The position numbers and the translations under genes are program-made. Source: Sphagnum magellanicum (Eukaryota > Streptophyta > Sphagnopsida > Sphagnales > Sphagnaceae). From it: 64,000 bases of DNA. Position 1 is the stretch's first letter. Each line of letters begins with the position of its first letter. The notes beneath the pieces were generated by a model that did not search any database, was not told the origin of the DNA, and saw nothing but the letters and a program-made list of their open reading frames with translations. This document shows positions 1-12,872 of the stretch, piece by piece. The DNA lies in NCBI GenBank assembly GCA_021904315.1, contig CM038910.1, positions 9,176,001 through 9,240,000 of the forward strand, in the 5' to 3' direction.

Positions 1-3000
1 TTATTTTCAAAAAAATTTAAATATATTTTTCATATATATGTATGTATATAAAAAAATTAATCTTTTTTTCAAATTAAAAAAATTGAGAAGGAAAAATAGA
101 GAATCTTTTAGAAATTTTAGAAGTAGTCTCTTTTTCAATATGTAATATTTCAAAACAAAATAATTAATCAATGCTGAAACCTTGAACTCGCTATGGTTAT
201 TGTTTTGTTTTCAATTTTGTGATGGGGTTTGCATCCATGATAGTTGATTGATGCATGAGACTCTCTTGGAGAGGTGGCATTTTAAGAAAATGAGAAATGG
301 GTATGGCACATTTATTGGCACATAATTAATAAATGTTTTCTTGACCTAACTTCTTGTGCAAAAAGACCCTAAACCTTTTGTTGACCCCAACAGTGTAAAT
401 TTAGTATGATCTTCTCTATCTTTGGGGTGAGGGATTTACAAGGTGGGTCATCCATTTATGTTCTTACATTGGAAGTTGGGTGGTGGATCATTTCTCCAAA
501 GCAATTACCCATTCTCCACACTTTCATGGACACAAAACCATTTGTTCTATTCAGCAACGTGCTCTTGAGCAACATGAGGGTAGTCGAACCAATGATCAAT
601 ACATGCCATTTGTTAGTTGTTACACCCACTTGTTGTAGCCAATGTTGACTACACTGATGTAATATTTACCCTCAACTCTCAACTTGTGGTTGCCAACCAG
701 TACAAGCTTGCCACAAAGGAGCCAATGCCTTGAAGCCCGTTACAACTTACAAGCGGCTTTATCTACCTTACACAATGAAACCATATTTAGAGTTGTGTGG
801 CCAAAAAACATTTGAGAAAACTTTATTCAATTTTTTCTTTTTATTATATTCCCTCATTTTTTGGGTCTTTGGAGTGGTGTATCATGTTCTTTATGTTTTT
901 AGGAGTCATGTTGTCACTTTGGCCACCACTGCAAGCAAATGGCTCATCAGTCTTGCCAGCCAGCAAGTGTGGCCTCATGGTGTGTGTGTTGGGGTGTGTG
1001 TGTGTTTCGTTTTTCCTTTGTCTTTCCCGCAAGCCATAGACTCCCATGTGACAAAACCTCTTTTTCCCCCTTTTTTGGCAAAAAGGGATGCGGGACCTTT
1101 ATATCCCAAATCACTCCAGAAAAGAGGTACCTAGTCTCCCCCCACTAAGTGATGCCCACGGGACATCATACCAATGAATGAAACATGGCTTTTCCCTGTG
1201 CTGAACTGTGGACTGGACTTCGTTGCTGGTCCAACTTATGACTTGTGAACAAATTGGTAATGAAATCATGTCAAACTTGTGCAATAAAATATAACAAAAT
1301 TTGTGGAAATTGAATTTTTTTGGACAAAACAGAACAATCTTGGATGAACCTATGTTATAGACCCTATGGAAAGACCAATTCCCATCCAAGTCCTCCCATG
1401 ACTCAATAGGGAGCTAGGTATTTTTTTCAGTTTTTTCTTGGGATCACAAAATAAACCATTTCACCTTTTGTGTGTGAATGGGGAGATCGGACATGTTCAG
1501 CATGCTTTCACCAAAGGCATGTTCAACGAGGTTGAGATGTGTCAAATTGCCAAAATTTATTAGGGATATGAACCCCTGTAAGGCTAGACAAACTTCCCAT
1601 AATTTTTTTTCACAAACCTCAAATGTCATCAAACTTGTCTAACAACTTTGACCTCGTGATGATGGTCTCTAGTCATTTACTTCTACTTAAGAAAGTGGCT
1701 CAATTTGGATAACACAACTCAAACGTAATGTCAAGACATACAACTTTTTGACTATCGTTTAAAAGCGCGGCCGCCCCTAATCCTTTGCTTATACACTGAC
1801 TTCAATTTCAATTTTAAACAATTGTTATAAAAAAGCGCTATAAAGAATCTTTCATTCTATTTTTGACTTTGATCCCATTACAAGATGAAAATATTCTTAT
1901 AACATTAAAAGCCGTAGTTTGCAAAACTACTGAATTAATAAGTACTCCACAGCCCGCAAGGAAATGCTTCAAGAACAATGTACTTAGAAGAAAGTGAAAG
2001 GAACTAGGAATAGAAACTCTGGAGATCCAATGCAATGAGCTAAGCCTAGGTGGATTTGAACCAAATGGAAAGCCAAAGCCACAGAGTCTCTTTGGGGAGT
2101 AGCCAAAGTCCAAACTTGTGATCAAAGTAACTCATCACCCCAAAAACAACCCAAATAATAATAATAATAATAATACCCTCCTTGGTGCACCCTAGAAATA
2201 ATGAATATTAAGAAATTACACTTAAAATATGTCTAATATTTTTCTTCCCTTTGTCTCTGCTTTCACTCCTCCTAATGTAAACAGTGATTTTTCCCTGACA
2301 AATTTTGTCATTGTTTCAAAAGAATAAAAATGGGAAATGTCTGAATAAATGTGCTTTTCTAGTGTAAATTTGAGTAATTTTGCTAATGTGTGGGAAAAAA
2401 TTCTCCAATTTTTATATCAAAAATTTGGAAAATAATAATAATAATAATAAAATCCAATGACCGTAAATGGCAACAATTACAACAAAATCTCATGTAAAGG
2501 GGGAATTTTTTTAATTAATTAAAACTCAATCGAACTGACGATGCAAGGCCCACTTGAGGTGCGTTAGTGCAAGTGGGACGTGGTCACAACTGTCGTCATC
2601 GTCACCGGGGCTTTGGGTTCACGGACATTGGATACCGGTCTCCCCCCCACATGCGGTCCCTCATTGTTAACAGCGTTTATAGGCTCCACTCAACAAGCCT
2701 CACCCTTTTTTTTTAATTAGGTTATTCTGCGACACGCTCATAGGTGCCACTCTGTCCAAACCTACTACTGATGGCGGCGACGGTGGCGGCGGTGGCACTC
2801 TTTTTTTTTCCCCCTTTTCTTTTGCCCTTTTCCTCCTTATTTTATTTTCGTAAGTTGGAAACATCATGCCATCTCTGCTGTTGGTTGCTTGGTCGTTTGT
2901 CCGGAAAAAAAACAGTTTTTTAAAAAATAATTATTGGAAAAAAAGATTTTTGGATCACTGCATTGACCAAGCGAATTTCCCATGTCCACTGCATGCGGTC

Positions 3001-3180
3001 AGCATTTTCGTTCTGGTTAGTGAGACTTGTAGTTGTCACCCACCCTCAAGATTTTCCTTTTTCCCCTTTCAAAACATAAAATCAAATCCCTTGCCCAAAA
3101 CTTGATGCTTATCTTTTAATCTACCATTGGATCTGGGTGTATTCCAGTGTGGGCCAGTTATTTCTTTTTTTCAATAACCA
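1..3180. other. AT-rich intergenic region, no gene recognised
   Basis: Only short reading frames occur here, none with recognisable motifs or plausible splice-linked extensions. There are AAT/ATA trinucleotide microsatellites near 2155-2175 and 2428-2450. A slightly GC-richer patch (about 2530-2800) carries short GGC-type repeats but no open frame of note. Confidence 0.6.
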
Positions 3181-3189
3181 CCGGGTAGG

Positions 3190-3565
3190 ATTTTTAATTT
3201 ATTTTTGGGGTATCACATAGGTTATCAATATCAATATCAAAAAAGTAGGTGTCAAGTAAGTTATGAAATAATCAGTTAATAACCATTAAGGTAACATGTC
3301 AATTATACATTGGTTATAGGGTTTTTATTTTTTAATCAGTTTTTAAAAAATAAATTGGAATTAGTGTTTAAAGATTCATAACCTACCTAGATGATAAATC
3401 AATTCATCCAAATAGGTTATTAGATTTTGAAAATTCAATACCCAAGCAAATATCAAATTAATCAATTATTTTTAAAATCAGGAACTAGTTGGGAGGTTTT
3501 CAATAATTGGCTTGATAACCGGGTCAAAACTCAATAACTGGCCAACTCTAGTGTGTACCAGTGTT
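3190..3565 (+). repeat. Dispersed repeat family B, copy 1
   Basis: This segment is rich in AGGTTATCA/GATAACC words and resembles 21640-22015 in the same orientation. The shared order of motifs is: GATGATAA followed by an AATAGGTTATTA-like block, then a TTCAATA block, then GGTCAAAACT and a closing TAGTNTGTAC. Divergence is high, so it is an old repeat. No coding capacity is seen and the element class is unknown. Confidence 0.5.
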
Positions 3566-4433
3566 GTGCGGTTATTTAAATCTGTCAAAATTATGGATGG
3601 AAATAATGGATAACAACCGTGGTTATATTTCAAAACTTTTTATTGGATTTTGTGAAAACCACGGTTATGAATCCTAAGAACCACCCTAATCATCATTGGG
3701 GTCTTTTCTTATAATTCATGATAACTGCCCAATATTGGTGTATACGTGCAAAGTTATACACATTATAATAAAAAAACTATTTTTTGTAATTTTCATTTCA
3801 GATAGAAAAATACACATTAATATTGTTAATATGATAATTATTTATCTTTATAATTATTTCATAAAATGTGTTTAATAATCTCAAAAATAATTTGGCATTG
3901 TTCTATATATTAAGATACGTATTTGTTTGTTTGTTTTTTTGGATGTAATCATGCGATAACTGTCCCAAACTGTGGGGCCCTGCCCTCACATTGCTTTTCG
4001 TACGAATGGAAAAGCACTTGACAAGATGGGCAATTTTTGGACCAATGGAGAAAAATTCATTGGATTTAGAGTGATTTTCCTTTTTTGAAAATTAACTAAA
4101 CTCTACATATGATTTTTTCATGAAGAACTCTCAGGTTAAGGCCACTTCTATTGGAATACTATTGAGATGGGTGACCTTATAGGAGGCTTAATATACTTTT
4201 GCAGCACAGGGCCCACTAGTTTCCATGAAAACCTTCTACCCTCCAGAGTTTGAAAATATTATTTGCTTTTGCAGGTGGGTCGCAGGCTCTATGTTCACAG
4301 TTATCTCTATGTATTTGTATCTGTATCAAAATTTCACAATGGTAGGTCACCGATTGCAAGAATATTTTCATCTACTTACTATACAATAGGCAATAAGTTA
4401 TTAATAACTAAGGGTGGGTTATAAATTGTGTTT

Positions 4434-4749
4434 TTGGCCTTGCCTATCAAGGCAAGGATACTGTGTTTAGATTCATTATAGAGTACAGGAGCTTAAGGGA
4501 TTTTGGCCCCTAAGTCGTAGGTCTATTTTCATATGAGGATTTTGAAAGATGATATTTTGGCTTGTGTTGAAACTTGAGATTAGTTATAGAGTTATGATAT
4601 CTTGGAGGATTTTGGTTTCTCTTAGAGGATTTTTTTTAAAGATTATATTTTTGCATGGTTTCAATATTTGAATTTCCATAATTCTTCTTTTGCATTAAGA
4701 TACTTTTTGATGTAATTGGCAAGGCCACAGTGTGACACACCCCTTGTTT
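4434..4749 (+). mobile_element. MITE-like dispersed repeat A, copy 1
   Basis: About 300 bp bounded by TTGGCCTTGCC at the left and GGCAAGGCCA near the right, which are inverted relative to each other like terminal inverted repeats. A closely similar copy lies in the opposite orientation at 50657-50942. The copies share long stretches around the words TTTAGATTCATTATAGAG, GCTTAAGGGATTTTGG, TTAGTTATAGAGTTAT and TTTGAATTTCCATAATTC. Similarity extends about 20 bp beyond the right inverted repeat (GTGACACACCCCTTG). No coding capacity. Reading it as a DNA-transposon-derived MITE is an inference; I could not define a target-site duplication. Confidence 0.6.
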
Positions 4750-6379
4750 TTTTGGGGATTATTATGTACGTTAACAAAATTAGGGGAAAAGCAAGGAGTA
4801 CATCAATTGTACATGACTTTTCCTCCAATTATGACACAATGATATGAAGTCACTAAGGGAATGAGAGATCCACAAAAGTGTTGATTGCTATCTATCAATC
4901 CCAAAAAAGTGGCCCAATATCATCCCTTTAAAGATTCTCATGTTACATACTAGTGAGATGCCATGAATTTACTTTTATTCATCTTCAAAATTCTATGCAC
5001 TTAGGGGCATAAAATTAGAGCATATACAACCCAACCCATTACAAGTTACAACTTGGAAGTTAATAATCACTTCTATTCTAAAAATTAATGAACATAATTT
5101 TCCACACACTTAATCACCATAATTCCCATGTTATGACATCTCATATATGTGAACTTTCCAGGTTTAATCATTTAATACCCATTCTGAACTTCACATGTCA
5201 TATCTTTAGGCTTAAATTACTCATTTGTAATTTAAATTTCAAGGTTCACTCCCCAAGTATGAAGAATTAGTGTATCTATCAGTGTTTCGTGGTTCTCTCT
5301 TTTTCAAGAAAGAACCCATCTCTAAGCACTCCAAGAGAATGTGATTTTTCTCACACAAAAGATGTCAGCTCATGACAAATGTGTGCATTGTGAGATAAAC
5401 TCTGTTATTTCACTCATTACAATGTACAATATGTGATGTTTATTGTGGCATGTATTACATTAAAATGGCAATTTGACATGAGTAGTGATTTTTATGCCAA
5501 TTTTTTTATGTAGCCCGAGTGATGATCATACAAAAGAAACAGTTAAGCAAATTTGACTGCATACCATATATGAAAGTAAATATACTTAGCTAAGTAATGG
5601 AAATTATCAATAAATCTGAGAAGCAAGGGAAAAAATTGTAATCTGGTGAATTTGGGCCATTTTTTTAATGAAAAAACCTTTGCATAGATTGAAATCGTAT
5701 TTTCCAGGTTGAAATTTGGCAAAAATTCGCAAGTCTAAAAATCACTGGACATGAGGCAATAGCACTTATTAAGTGTATGAAAATGCCACTTTCTCGTGTG
5801 ATGAACCCTAACTAAGGGTTCTCAAAACATCAAAGGACTAGTCTTGGAATCACAGTTTTATAAGAAAATGCCACATTCTTGTGTAATGAACCCTAACTAA
5901 TGGTTCTCAAAACATCAAAGGACTAGTCTTGGAATCACAGTTCTAAAAAAATCAAAGAACTAGTCAAAGAACCTTCCTAGATTGCCAGTTCATGGTTCTT
6001 TGAGGAAACTTACTAGTTTTAGCTCTTTGATATTTTTCAAAAACCAGTAATTTTTTCTAAAATTTTGAAAAAAAACCAGTAACGAGGGGTTCTTTGATTT
6101 TGATTTTTTTTTTCAAAAACCCAATACCTGAGGTCAGAACAAAATCAAAGAAGCACCCAGAACTGGTATCTAGCAAGACATTACCCCCATAAGCAAATAC
6201 AATTATAATATATCCACCACAAATTACAACATGTTTGGAAACTATATCCCATAACCTACTGTGATAAGGTTCTCAACCTTCTGATTCACCAAGTATAACC
6301 CTGTGGGCTGCCTTCCTATTTTGTGCACAATCACCTAGACAAAACATTGGATATGAGTTTCCATTCATTGGGAAGAGTA
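4750..6379. other. AT-rich intergenic region, no gene recognised
   Basis: No convincing coding frame. It contains the 85-bp tandem duplication listed separately and several poly-A/T runs. Confidence 0.55.
5779..5945 (+). repeat. Tandem duplication, 2 copies of about 85 bp
   Basis: Two adjacent near-identical units begin with GAAAATGCCAC (5779 and 5864). Both run through TGAACCCTAACTAA and CAAAGGACTAGTCTTGG to an ATCACAGTT end. Only a few substitutions separate them, so the duplication is fairly recent. Confidence 0.85.
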
Positions 6380-6463
6380 TTACATGACTTTTCATCCATA
6401 CGTAGGAGGGTTACATGACTTTTCAATGCCTATGTAGGAGGGTTACATGACTTTTCATCCAGT
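6380..6463 (+). repeat. Short tandem array, 3 copies of a 31-32 bp unit
   Basis: The unit contains TACATGACTTTTCA followed by a GTAGGAGGGT block. It starts at about 6381, 6412 and 6444. Confidence 0.75.
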
Positions 6464-6489
6464 AGGGTTATGCTGTCACTCTTGAACCT

Positions 6490-6860
6490 CTGAACGGTAG
6501 GTTATTTCCACTAACCAACCTCTGAAATGGTAGGGTATGTCTAGTAACTGGCTTAACTGGCTCAAAGGTCGTCAGTTACCAGAAATACCTTGGCTCAAAT
6601 GGTAGGTTATGTCTAGTAACTGGCTCAAGGTCGCCAGTTACCGGAGATACCGTGGACGTTATCATGCCTCAGCTATTTCCAGTAACCGAGTCCACATATG
6701 CTGGTCAGAAGCCTCGGCTATTTCCGGTACTGTTTCCGGTAATCGACAACCTTTCTCGCTGGTTGCCTAGTCCATATAAGCTTGCTAGAAGCCTCGGCTG
6801 TTTTCGGTAACCAGAAGACCTATCTCATTGGTTACCTTAGTCCATATATCTTGCCAGATC
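6490..6860 (+). repeat. Degenerate array of AGTAACTGG/CCAGTTACC-type motifs
   Basis: Repeated words include GTCTAGTAACTGGC, TCGCCAGTTACC, AGAAGCCTCGGCT and TTTCCGGTA. They recur irregularly with roughly 60-90 bp spacing, partly as inverted motifs. The array ends just before the GC-richer island at 6880. Confidence 0.6.
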
Positions 6861-6879
6861 ATGCTCCTCATGTTGTTCT

Positions 6880-7440
6880 CACAGTTCCCATGCGTCCCCC
6901 AAGGTTGGGCACAAAAAAGAACTGGTTTTACAGCGAAATCTCCAGTGCAAAAGAGTAACAAAGGGACTGCTGTGCAAATCCCAGCAGGCAGCGCTTGATC
7001 TTCGGCAACAAGCTAGTCGGTAATAGCGCAGCGAAACAGCCAGTGCCAGCGGTCCCCGATGCACCGGATTCGAGAGCAGTTCCGTTGCTTGGCATGAATA
7101 GTAAGTAGGAAGTCAGTTGCGGCACTGGAGGAAACGCGTGTGCCTCCCTTTGCCAGGCTGCCTTCCCACACCCAGTGGGTGCTTGCCTCCCGTAGGAACC
7201 GGGGTCTGGCAATCAGATCACCAGTCGGCATCTCACCAGCCTGCGTCTTCTGGTTGCATTTTTATTTTGTATTTACTTACAGAAATTGAAGAAGCGCGGT
7301 TGGGGAGGGGAGGAGTCTGGCTGGCTGGCTGGCTGCTTGCTGCAAGAGCAGATTTGGATTTCGGAAACCAGCGAGAGACTGGCAACGAAGAACTTGAGCG
7401 TGTGCTGAGAGACTAAAGAAGCAGGCTTTTCACATCTGCA
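6880..7440 (+). promoter_or_regulatory. Orphan GC-rich leader-like island
   Basis: This stretch is clearly richer in G+C than its flanks and has the look of the transcribed leaders in front of the two plus-strand genes in the window. It contains a GGCT tetranucleotide repeat near 7318-7335 and a degenerate motif array directly upstream. It has open frames up to about 99 codons, but none with recognisable protein features, and no downstream exon was recognised. It could be the promoter and first exon of a non-coding or unrecognised gene, or a relic. Confidence 0.3.
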
Positions 7441-7848
7441 AAGTCACCTTGTCTTTGGGCCCTAGTTACTCCCTGTTTCAATTTGAGTGTAGCGCTGCTG
7501 TAGAAAGTGGGCAAAACTGGGCATCAGTTCACAAGATTTGCAGGAATTTATATTGACATTCCTTGATTTAATAATGAAGAATATGAGCAGCAGCAGTGAA
7601 AGGCCAGGTAAAAGCAAACACAAAAATTGGGGTGAAACTCCTGTGAGGATCAATTTTAGGTGAGAAATCCAGTTTGTTCCTCTCTTTTTTGCCCTGTGTA
7701 CTATTTTCATCCTGACTTTTGATTTTGTCCCTAGTTTTGGCACAAGTGGGGCTCAATTCACCCAGTTGGAGTACTTCACACTTAAGTCTGGAACATAATC
7801 ATACATTCGTTTATTTTGGGTTGAAGGCCACTAAGAAAAATGGAGAAT

Positions 7849-7898
7849 TTGAAAGTTGAAAATTTCATGAATATGTTCATGAAATTTTCAACTTTCAA
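7849..7898. repeat. Near-perfect 23-bp inverted repeat (hairpin, 4-nt loop)
   Basis: The left arm at 7849-7871 and right arm at 7876-7898 are exact reverse complements, separated by TATG. Pairing stops abruptly outside the arms. It lies about 400 bp after the orphan GC-rich island. Confidence 0.9.
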
Positions 7899-7899
7899 T

Positions 7900-8476
7900 G
7901 AGCTAGATGTGTAACAGCAAAACCTCTTAGAATTTTTGTATTGTAACTGGAGGGCATGTTATAGTGCACAATTATTCCTTTGCCTTGTGAGTGGGCAATC
8001 TATTTTCACAACAAGATTTATGAAAAATGTAGAGCCATCACTCTTTGAATGTTGAATCAATTTTTCCATAGCACAAAGCTCACAAGTGAGGAGCATTACA
8101 AAAATTGTGCTCACGTTATGGTTGCCTTGCATCCTGATTTCAATCATGCCCTCACCTTCAGGCTTTACATGTAATAAACTCTGAAATGTATTTGGAGGGC
8201 ATATTATATGCATGAATGTCCCTCATACTAAAGAGGAGGGATCATATGCATATTCCTTAAGAGTGGGAAGGAAACTATTCCTACTTATAGATGTAAGTTC
8301 CCTCCACTCTTCAAGGGTAGCATGAAAACCCTCCTTCCTCCCACCCCTGCCCCATGCCTCCTGATTTACATATGTTTAGGTTCAAGATAAAGTTTGCCTT
8401 GTGTTTTAAAATGGGGAAAGCACACTAATGAGGCACATTAGGCCAGACTCGGCTACCACCTTGTCCTAGGCACCTT

Positions 8477-8514
<38 letters not shown>

Positions 8515-11500
8515 CGAGGGCTTTACCCTATACATCTAGCTCTCCTTTTGGGCAATGCCAGGCTGAACCAGTTAACTAGTCAACCACATGACATGATTCA
8601 TCTCATGTTGTCTCTAGTCCCTGCAGATTTTGATACCCTTTATTCATTCACTTGGGCACCACTATAGCCTGATCATCAAGCTAAACTCAATGATTGGTGG
8701 TTCAATGGCCATTTTGCATCCCCAACTAAAAACCCAGTGAATCATGCACAATGGGACATTGATGTGGTCTTTCAGCAGTTGAAATCAAGATTCATCCAAG
8801 AATTGAATTTGCAATGACTATTTGAGGTTTCCTAATAAGAGTGGATTGCCATTATATGCCACCCACCCACTCACCATTTGAGTGGGGACCACCCAAATGC
8901 TTAGGATTCATATGTGACTAATGGGTCCCCTGACCCACTATTCTAATGTAGTTGCCCAGTATTATGGTGGGTCGCCCACTCAATAGATTAGTGGGCAACC
9001 CACCAACCCACGGCGGAGACAAGTGCTAGTCATGGCTTTTGTTTGTTACCGGCACGTGGCTGTAAAAGAGACACAGGCTTTTGGTCAGCCATGCTCATGC
9101 CGGCTTGCCTTTAAACTAGGTACCAGGTATTCCTCTTTAGGTTGTGAAAAGTCACAAAGACATGGAAATGCTTTCCCACTATTTGCCTTGCCTCCCTGTA
9201 CCTAGCTGACTTCTTTTTCTTCTTCAATGAAACCAGTCATCACCCCTACCCCCAGTGTAAACACCACCCACACTCTACCTGAATTGCCCCGTCTGAACAG
9301 GGCAATTTAATGCATTTTCTTCCCCTCATGCAATAGTCTCTCCACCTGTGCAGGGTTTTGTTTTGTTAACTTTGTGATGTAGCTGAAGTGTTGATCATCA
9401 TTAGATGATTTAGCCAGATTGGGCAATAAGGAAATTTGAATAGTAAAAAAAATCCTAACATCCTTCTATAATTTTGGCTACTTGGTGGATCTTAGGATAG
9501 AATCAGTCAAGTTTTTTTTTTTTCAAATATATATATTTTTTAATTTGGCAACTAAAAAACTCAAAAAAAACTTGACCATTTGGCAAATTTTCTCCTTAAG
9601 AAAAAAAACTCTGCCTGGATTCCTGCTCCCTCCATGTGTCCCCCAAGCAATTCCTTGAAATAAGGCATAGCCCGTCCCACCAAGATGCAACCACTTGCAT
9701 GGAAAAGACATGTCTTTTCAATCAGCACAAGTATTGCATCCCAGTATCTATACATCTATTAGGGGGAATCCTATTTAACATTAGTGTAGTTTACACTAGT
9801 GAGTTCCCTCAAATGACAACGATGACCATGAATACACTGAAGTAGGATAATGTATCGCAATGATAAGTTCCCTAATAAAGGCCTTTCTAAGCTTATTTTC
9901 TCTTGCACTGCACAACAAGAAATCCACTCTTTATTGTTTTTAATGCTTGATAAGAAGACCACCTCCGAGAAGAAAGTAGTATGCTTGAATAAGTGTGGAG
10001 CACTACTTGTCCACACATATTTGGCATAATTCACATCCATGTTTACATTTTTTAGCTAGTCAAAGGTGACATGAATAAAAGATCCTTACAAAGACATGCT
10101 TTTTGGAGGTTGGCTTGATATGATTGTAGCACTTTTATGTTGGGAAATCATTCATACTAGTCTTAGTTTCAACCATGACATTCAACCTTGGAGTTTAGAT
10201 AGTATGTGGTTTGAAGGTGGGTTATATATGGTTGTTGCATTACTTCCTTGGAAATACATATACATCCCCATATTGTTTTCAACCACATAACATGTTTAGA
10301 TGGGATTTGGTGTGTCATCCATAACTTGGTTGCACTATTGAATGTTCCTATAGGTTTTTATTTGCATGTGACTAAACATTTTTTGCCCTTGTGGAATTCC
10401 TTCCTAGTTGTGACCCCAAAATGTTAGCTTGAATATAATGCTTGTAATTCAACTCATTCATGTGTTTTGTCACAATATCTTATTTTCCTACAATCACATA
10501 AAACATTTTAAACCTTGTGAATCAAAAAAATCATCCCAATTCTCATGATGTTGGTTTTATCTTTTCCAAGGCTATATGAATAAATTTGTATCATATTGTG
10601 AAATTTGATGTTCTTGTTTTTGTGTCCACATTTCAACTACTGTTCTACAGCGATTGTCTTTAGCATGGCTTTTTGGCTTTCTTCTCTGGAAGTAAAGACC
10701 TATGGCATGTGGAAGAGGCTCTAGGTCATACCACCTTTGATTAGTGTCAATATGAAGCTTTAGTCTTCCCAAATATCAATAATACTGAAAATTGAAACAT
10801 TCTTCTCATTTGTTTCAAATCCTTTTGAGCCAAGCTCAAATTTTCTGGTATCAAGTAAAGTGTTAATGTTTTTCCTAATGTGGGATTTCAGTTTGGTATT
10901 TTAAGGCATTTGTATATGTTAGAGGTTTTGAACAGTTTGTATAAGAGGTTTCAGTTATTTTTGCAAGCAAAGACTTCATGCAAGTGAAAGAAGTTATCAA
11001 CAAGATATTGGTTTGTCCATGTCTTAGTTACCAATTATTGATTGATTTATTGAATATGTTAGAGATTTCATTTCTAATGGTGATAATAGATTGCCTTTTA
11101 TATTCGCATTCTTGAATCCATTTTTGAGCATTTTCATGATATAAGTGCTAAGGGCTCAACCACAATTTGAATTCCAATGCTGCAAATTTGCAATGCAATA
11201 ACATGTACCTGAAATGGTAAAAATGTATGTTTCCAATTGCTTTTATCAAACCAGTAAATACTTCATAGGATAAATTTTGGGTTTGTTGATTAGGTAATCA
11301 ACTCCAGAATTTCAAAATCTTCACAGCATATTTTTGGACATTCACATTGGACTTCAATTGACCAAGTGGAGTGGATAGGTGTAGGTTTACACCACATCAA
11401 TGTTTATGGAAATGTAAAGGGCCAAATATGGTGAATCTTCAAAGAAACGTAAGTTGCAAGAGAGTGTGGAAAGTGAGTTGTGAACTACAATATGGTGTGC

Positions 11501-12299
11501 TGCCTTTTTTTTATTGGTGAAATTTCACCAAAAAGAGAGATTCAATCTTCAAAAATGAAGTGATTTTGGAGGTTTTCAATTGTGAGAAAAAAAAATAGTA
11601 AAAACCACTAAGTTTCTATATTTATTTCTCAGTCTGTAGACAAAAACATACAAAGATGGTTTGTACTTTGCATATAGCCATCTTTGTAGCAATGATCACC
11701 ACTTTTTCTACATCTTCCTGTTGATGGTCACCACTTTGGTTACAACAAAAAATTTCTAAAAGAAACACTGGTGGTGGGCTCACCTTGTCAAAACAAACTA
11801 AATGATTAAAGGTTATGACCACTGCAAAGAATCCCAATGGGAATGGATACCTCTACTACAGACCACTTACAATGCATTTTGTGGCTGTAAGAAATGATGG
11901 CTGGTTGAGAATCCAGATACAGCTTTGGAATACATAACAACACCTAACTATATTCCAAACTTTGGAACCACATAAATACAATACATGTATATCCTACCTT
12001 CAAGTTTAGCATTCAATTGCAATTGGTCCCTCCTGCTTCTAAATAGTAGGCCTAAGATTTCTCCCCTTTTCTAAGAGAGATATTCTGGGATGTAAGGTCC
12101 CCTCCAATTGCACTAGGAAATTTCTCTGGGTGCTTTACCCAGACATGAATAGAATTGCTGATAACAATGTCAATGAACTTGGCAACTTCAAGGCAATATA
12201 GAGCAATATAGAGCAACTGAAGTAAAAGCAACTGCAAGGAAACTTGAAGTCTTATGTTGCTCAACTTCAAGTAAACTTAGAGCATAGAGGAAAGAGACT
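7900..12299. other. Intergenic region, no gene recognised
   Basis: No frame longer than about 90 codons and none with family motifs. It includes a 35-G homopolymer at 8480-8514. Base composition is AT-rich throughout. Confidence 0.55.
8480..8514 (+). repeat. Poly-G tract (35 G)
   Basis: An uninterrupted run of G. Such a run can form G-quadruplexes and is also prone to sequencing-length error, so the exact length should not be trusted. Confidence 0.9.
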
Positions 12300-12872
12300 A
12301 TATCAGTTCCTGGCACTGGGTGCAGCAGGTTAAGGTCAAACATTGACTAACATACTGTATTTCTGTGACAAGACATTCACAAGACCAGCAGTAACAGGAC
12401 AACTCAGCCAAGATGCTGGTTAGATCAAGAAAAAAAAAGGAACCTACAAAAAATACTAATATAGTAAGGGAACAAGGCCAGAAAAGAAAGACCCCAATGA
12501 AAAAAGATGAAAGGAAAGAAACAGAGATGCTAGAGACAGCAAGCAGATCATCGAAAAAGAAGAAATTTGTAAATACTTTGCCATAAACAATTAAGTAGAG
12601 GTTTGATGGTCCTGGCAAGTCTACAGAATCACTGATGTTCAGAGTCTACACCCACCACCCAACCTAAAAGCCCATAGTTGACATTTGGGCTGCAGAATTT
12701 CAGGCATACGAAATGTCCACTGTCTTTCAGATCTTACAAAAAAGAAACAGGATTCTCCTGTTATTTGAACCACATCTTCAAGGTCAACCAAGACTCTTCT
12801 GACATACATGGTTGTCCATTATGACTGAAAAGCACGGAAATAAGTGTAGAACCTTACCTGACCCATGTTTAC
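12300..12872 (-). other. Likely 3' untranslated/downstream region of the M1 aminopeptidase gene
   Basis: This is the non-coding DNA immediately after the aminopeptidase stop codon on the minus strand. No competing gene is visible. No clear polyadenylation signal could be assigned. Confidence 0.4.

Noticed and set aside
7117..7416. 99-codon frame in the orphan GC-rich island
   Set aside because: No family resemblance, repeat-derived Trp/Leu/Ala string, and no splice-linked continuation seen.
7849..7898. A plant microRNA precursor
   Set aside because: The stem is only 23 bp with a 4-nt loop and no flanking lower stem, unlike plant precursors. Kept only as a hairpin.
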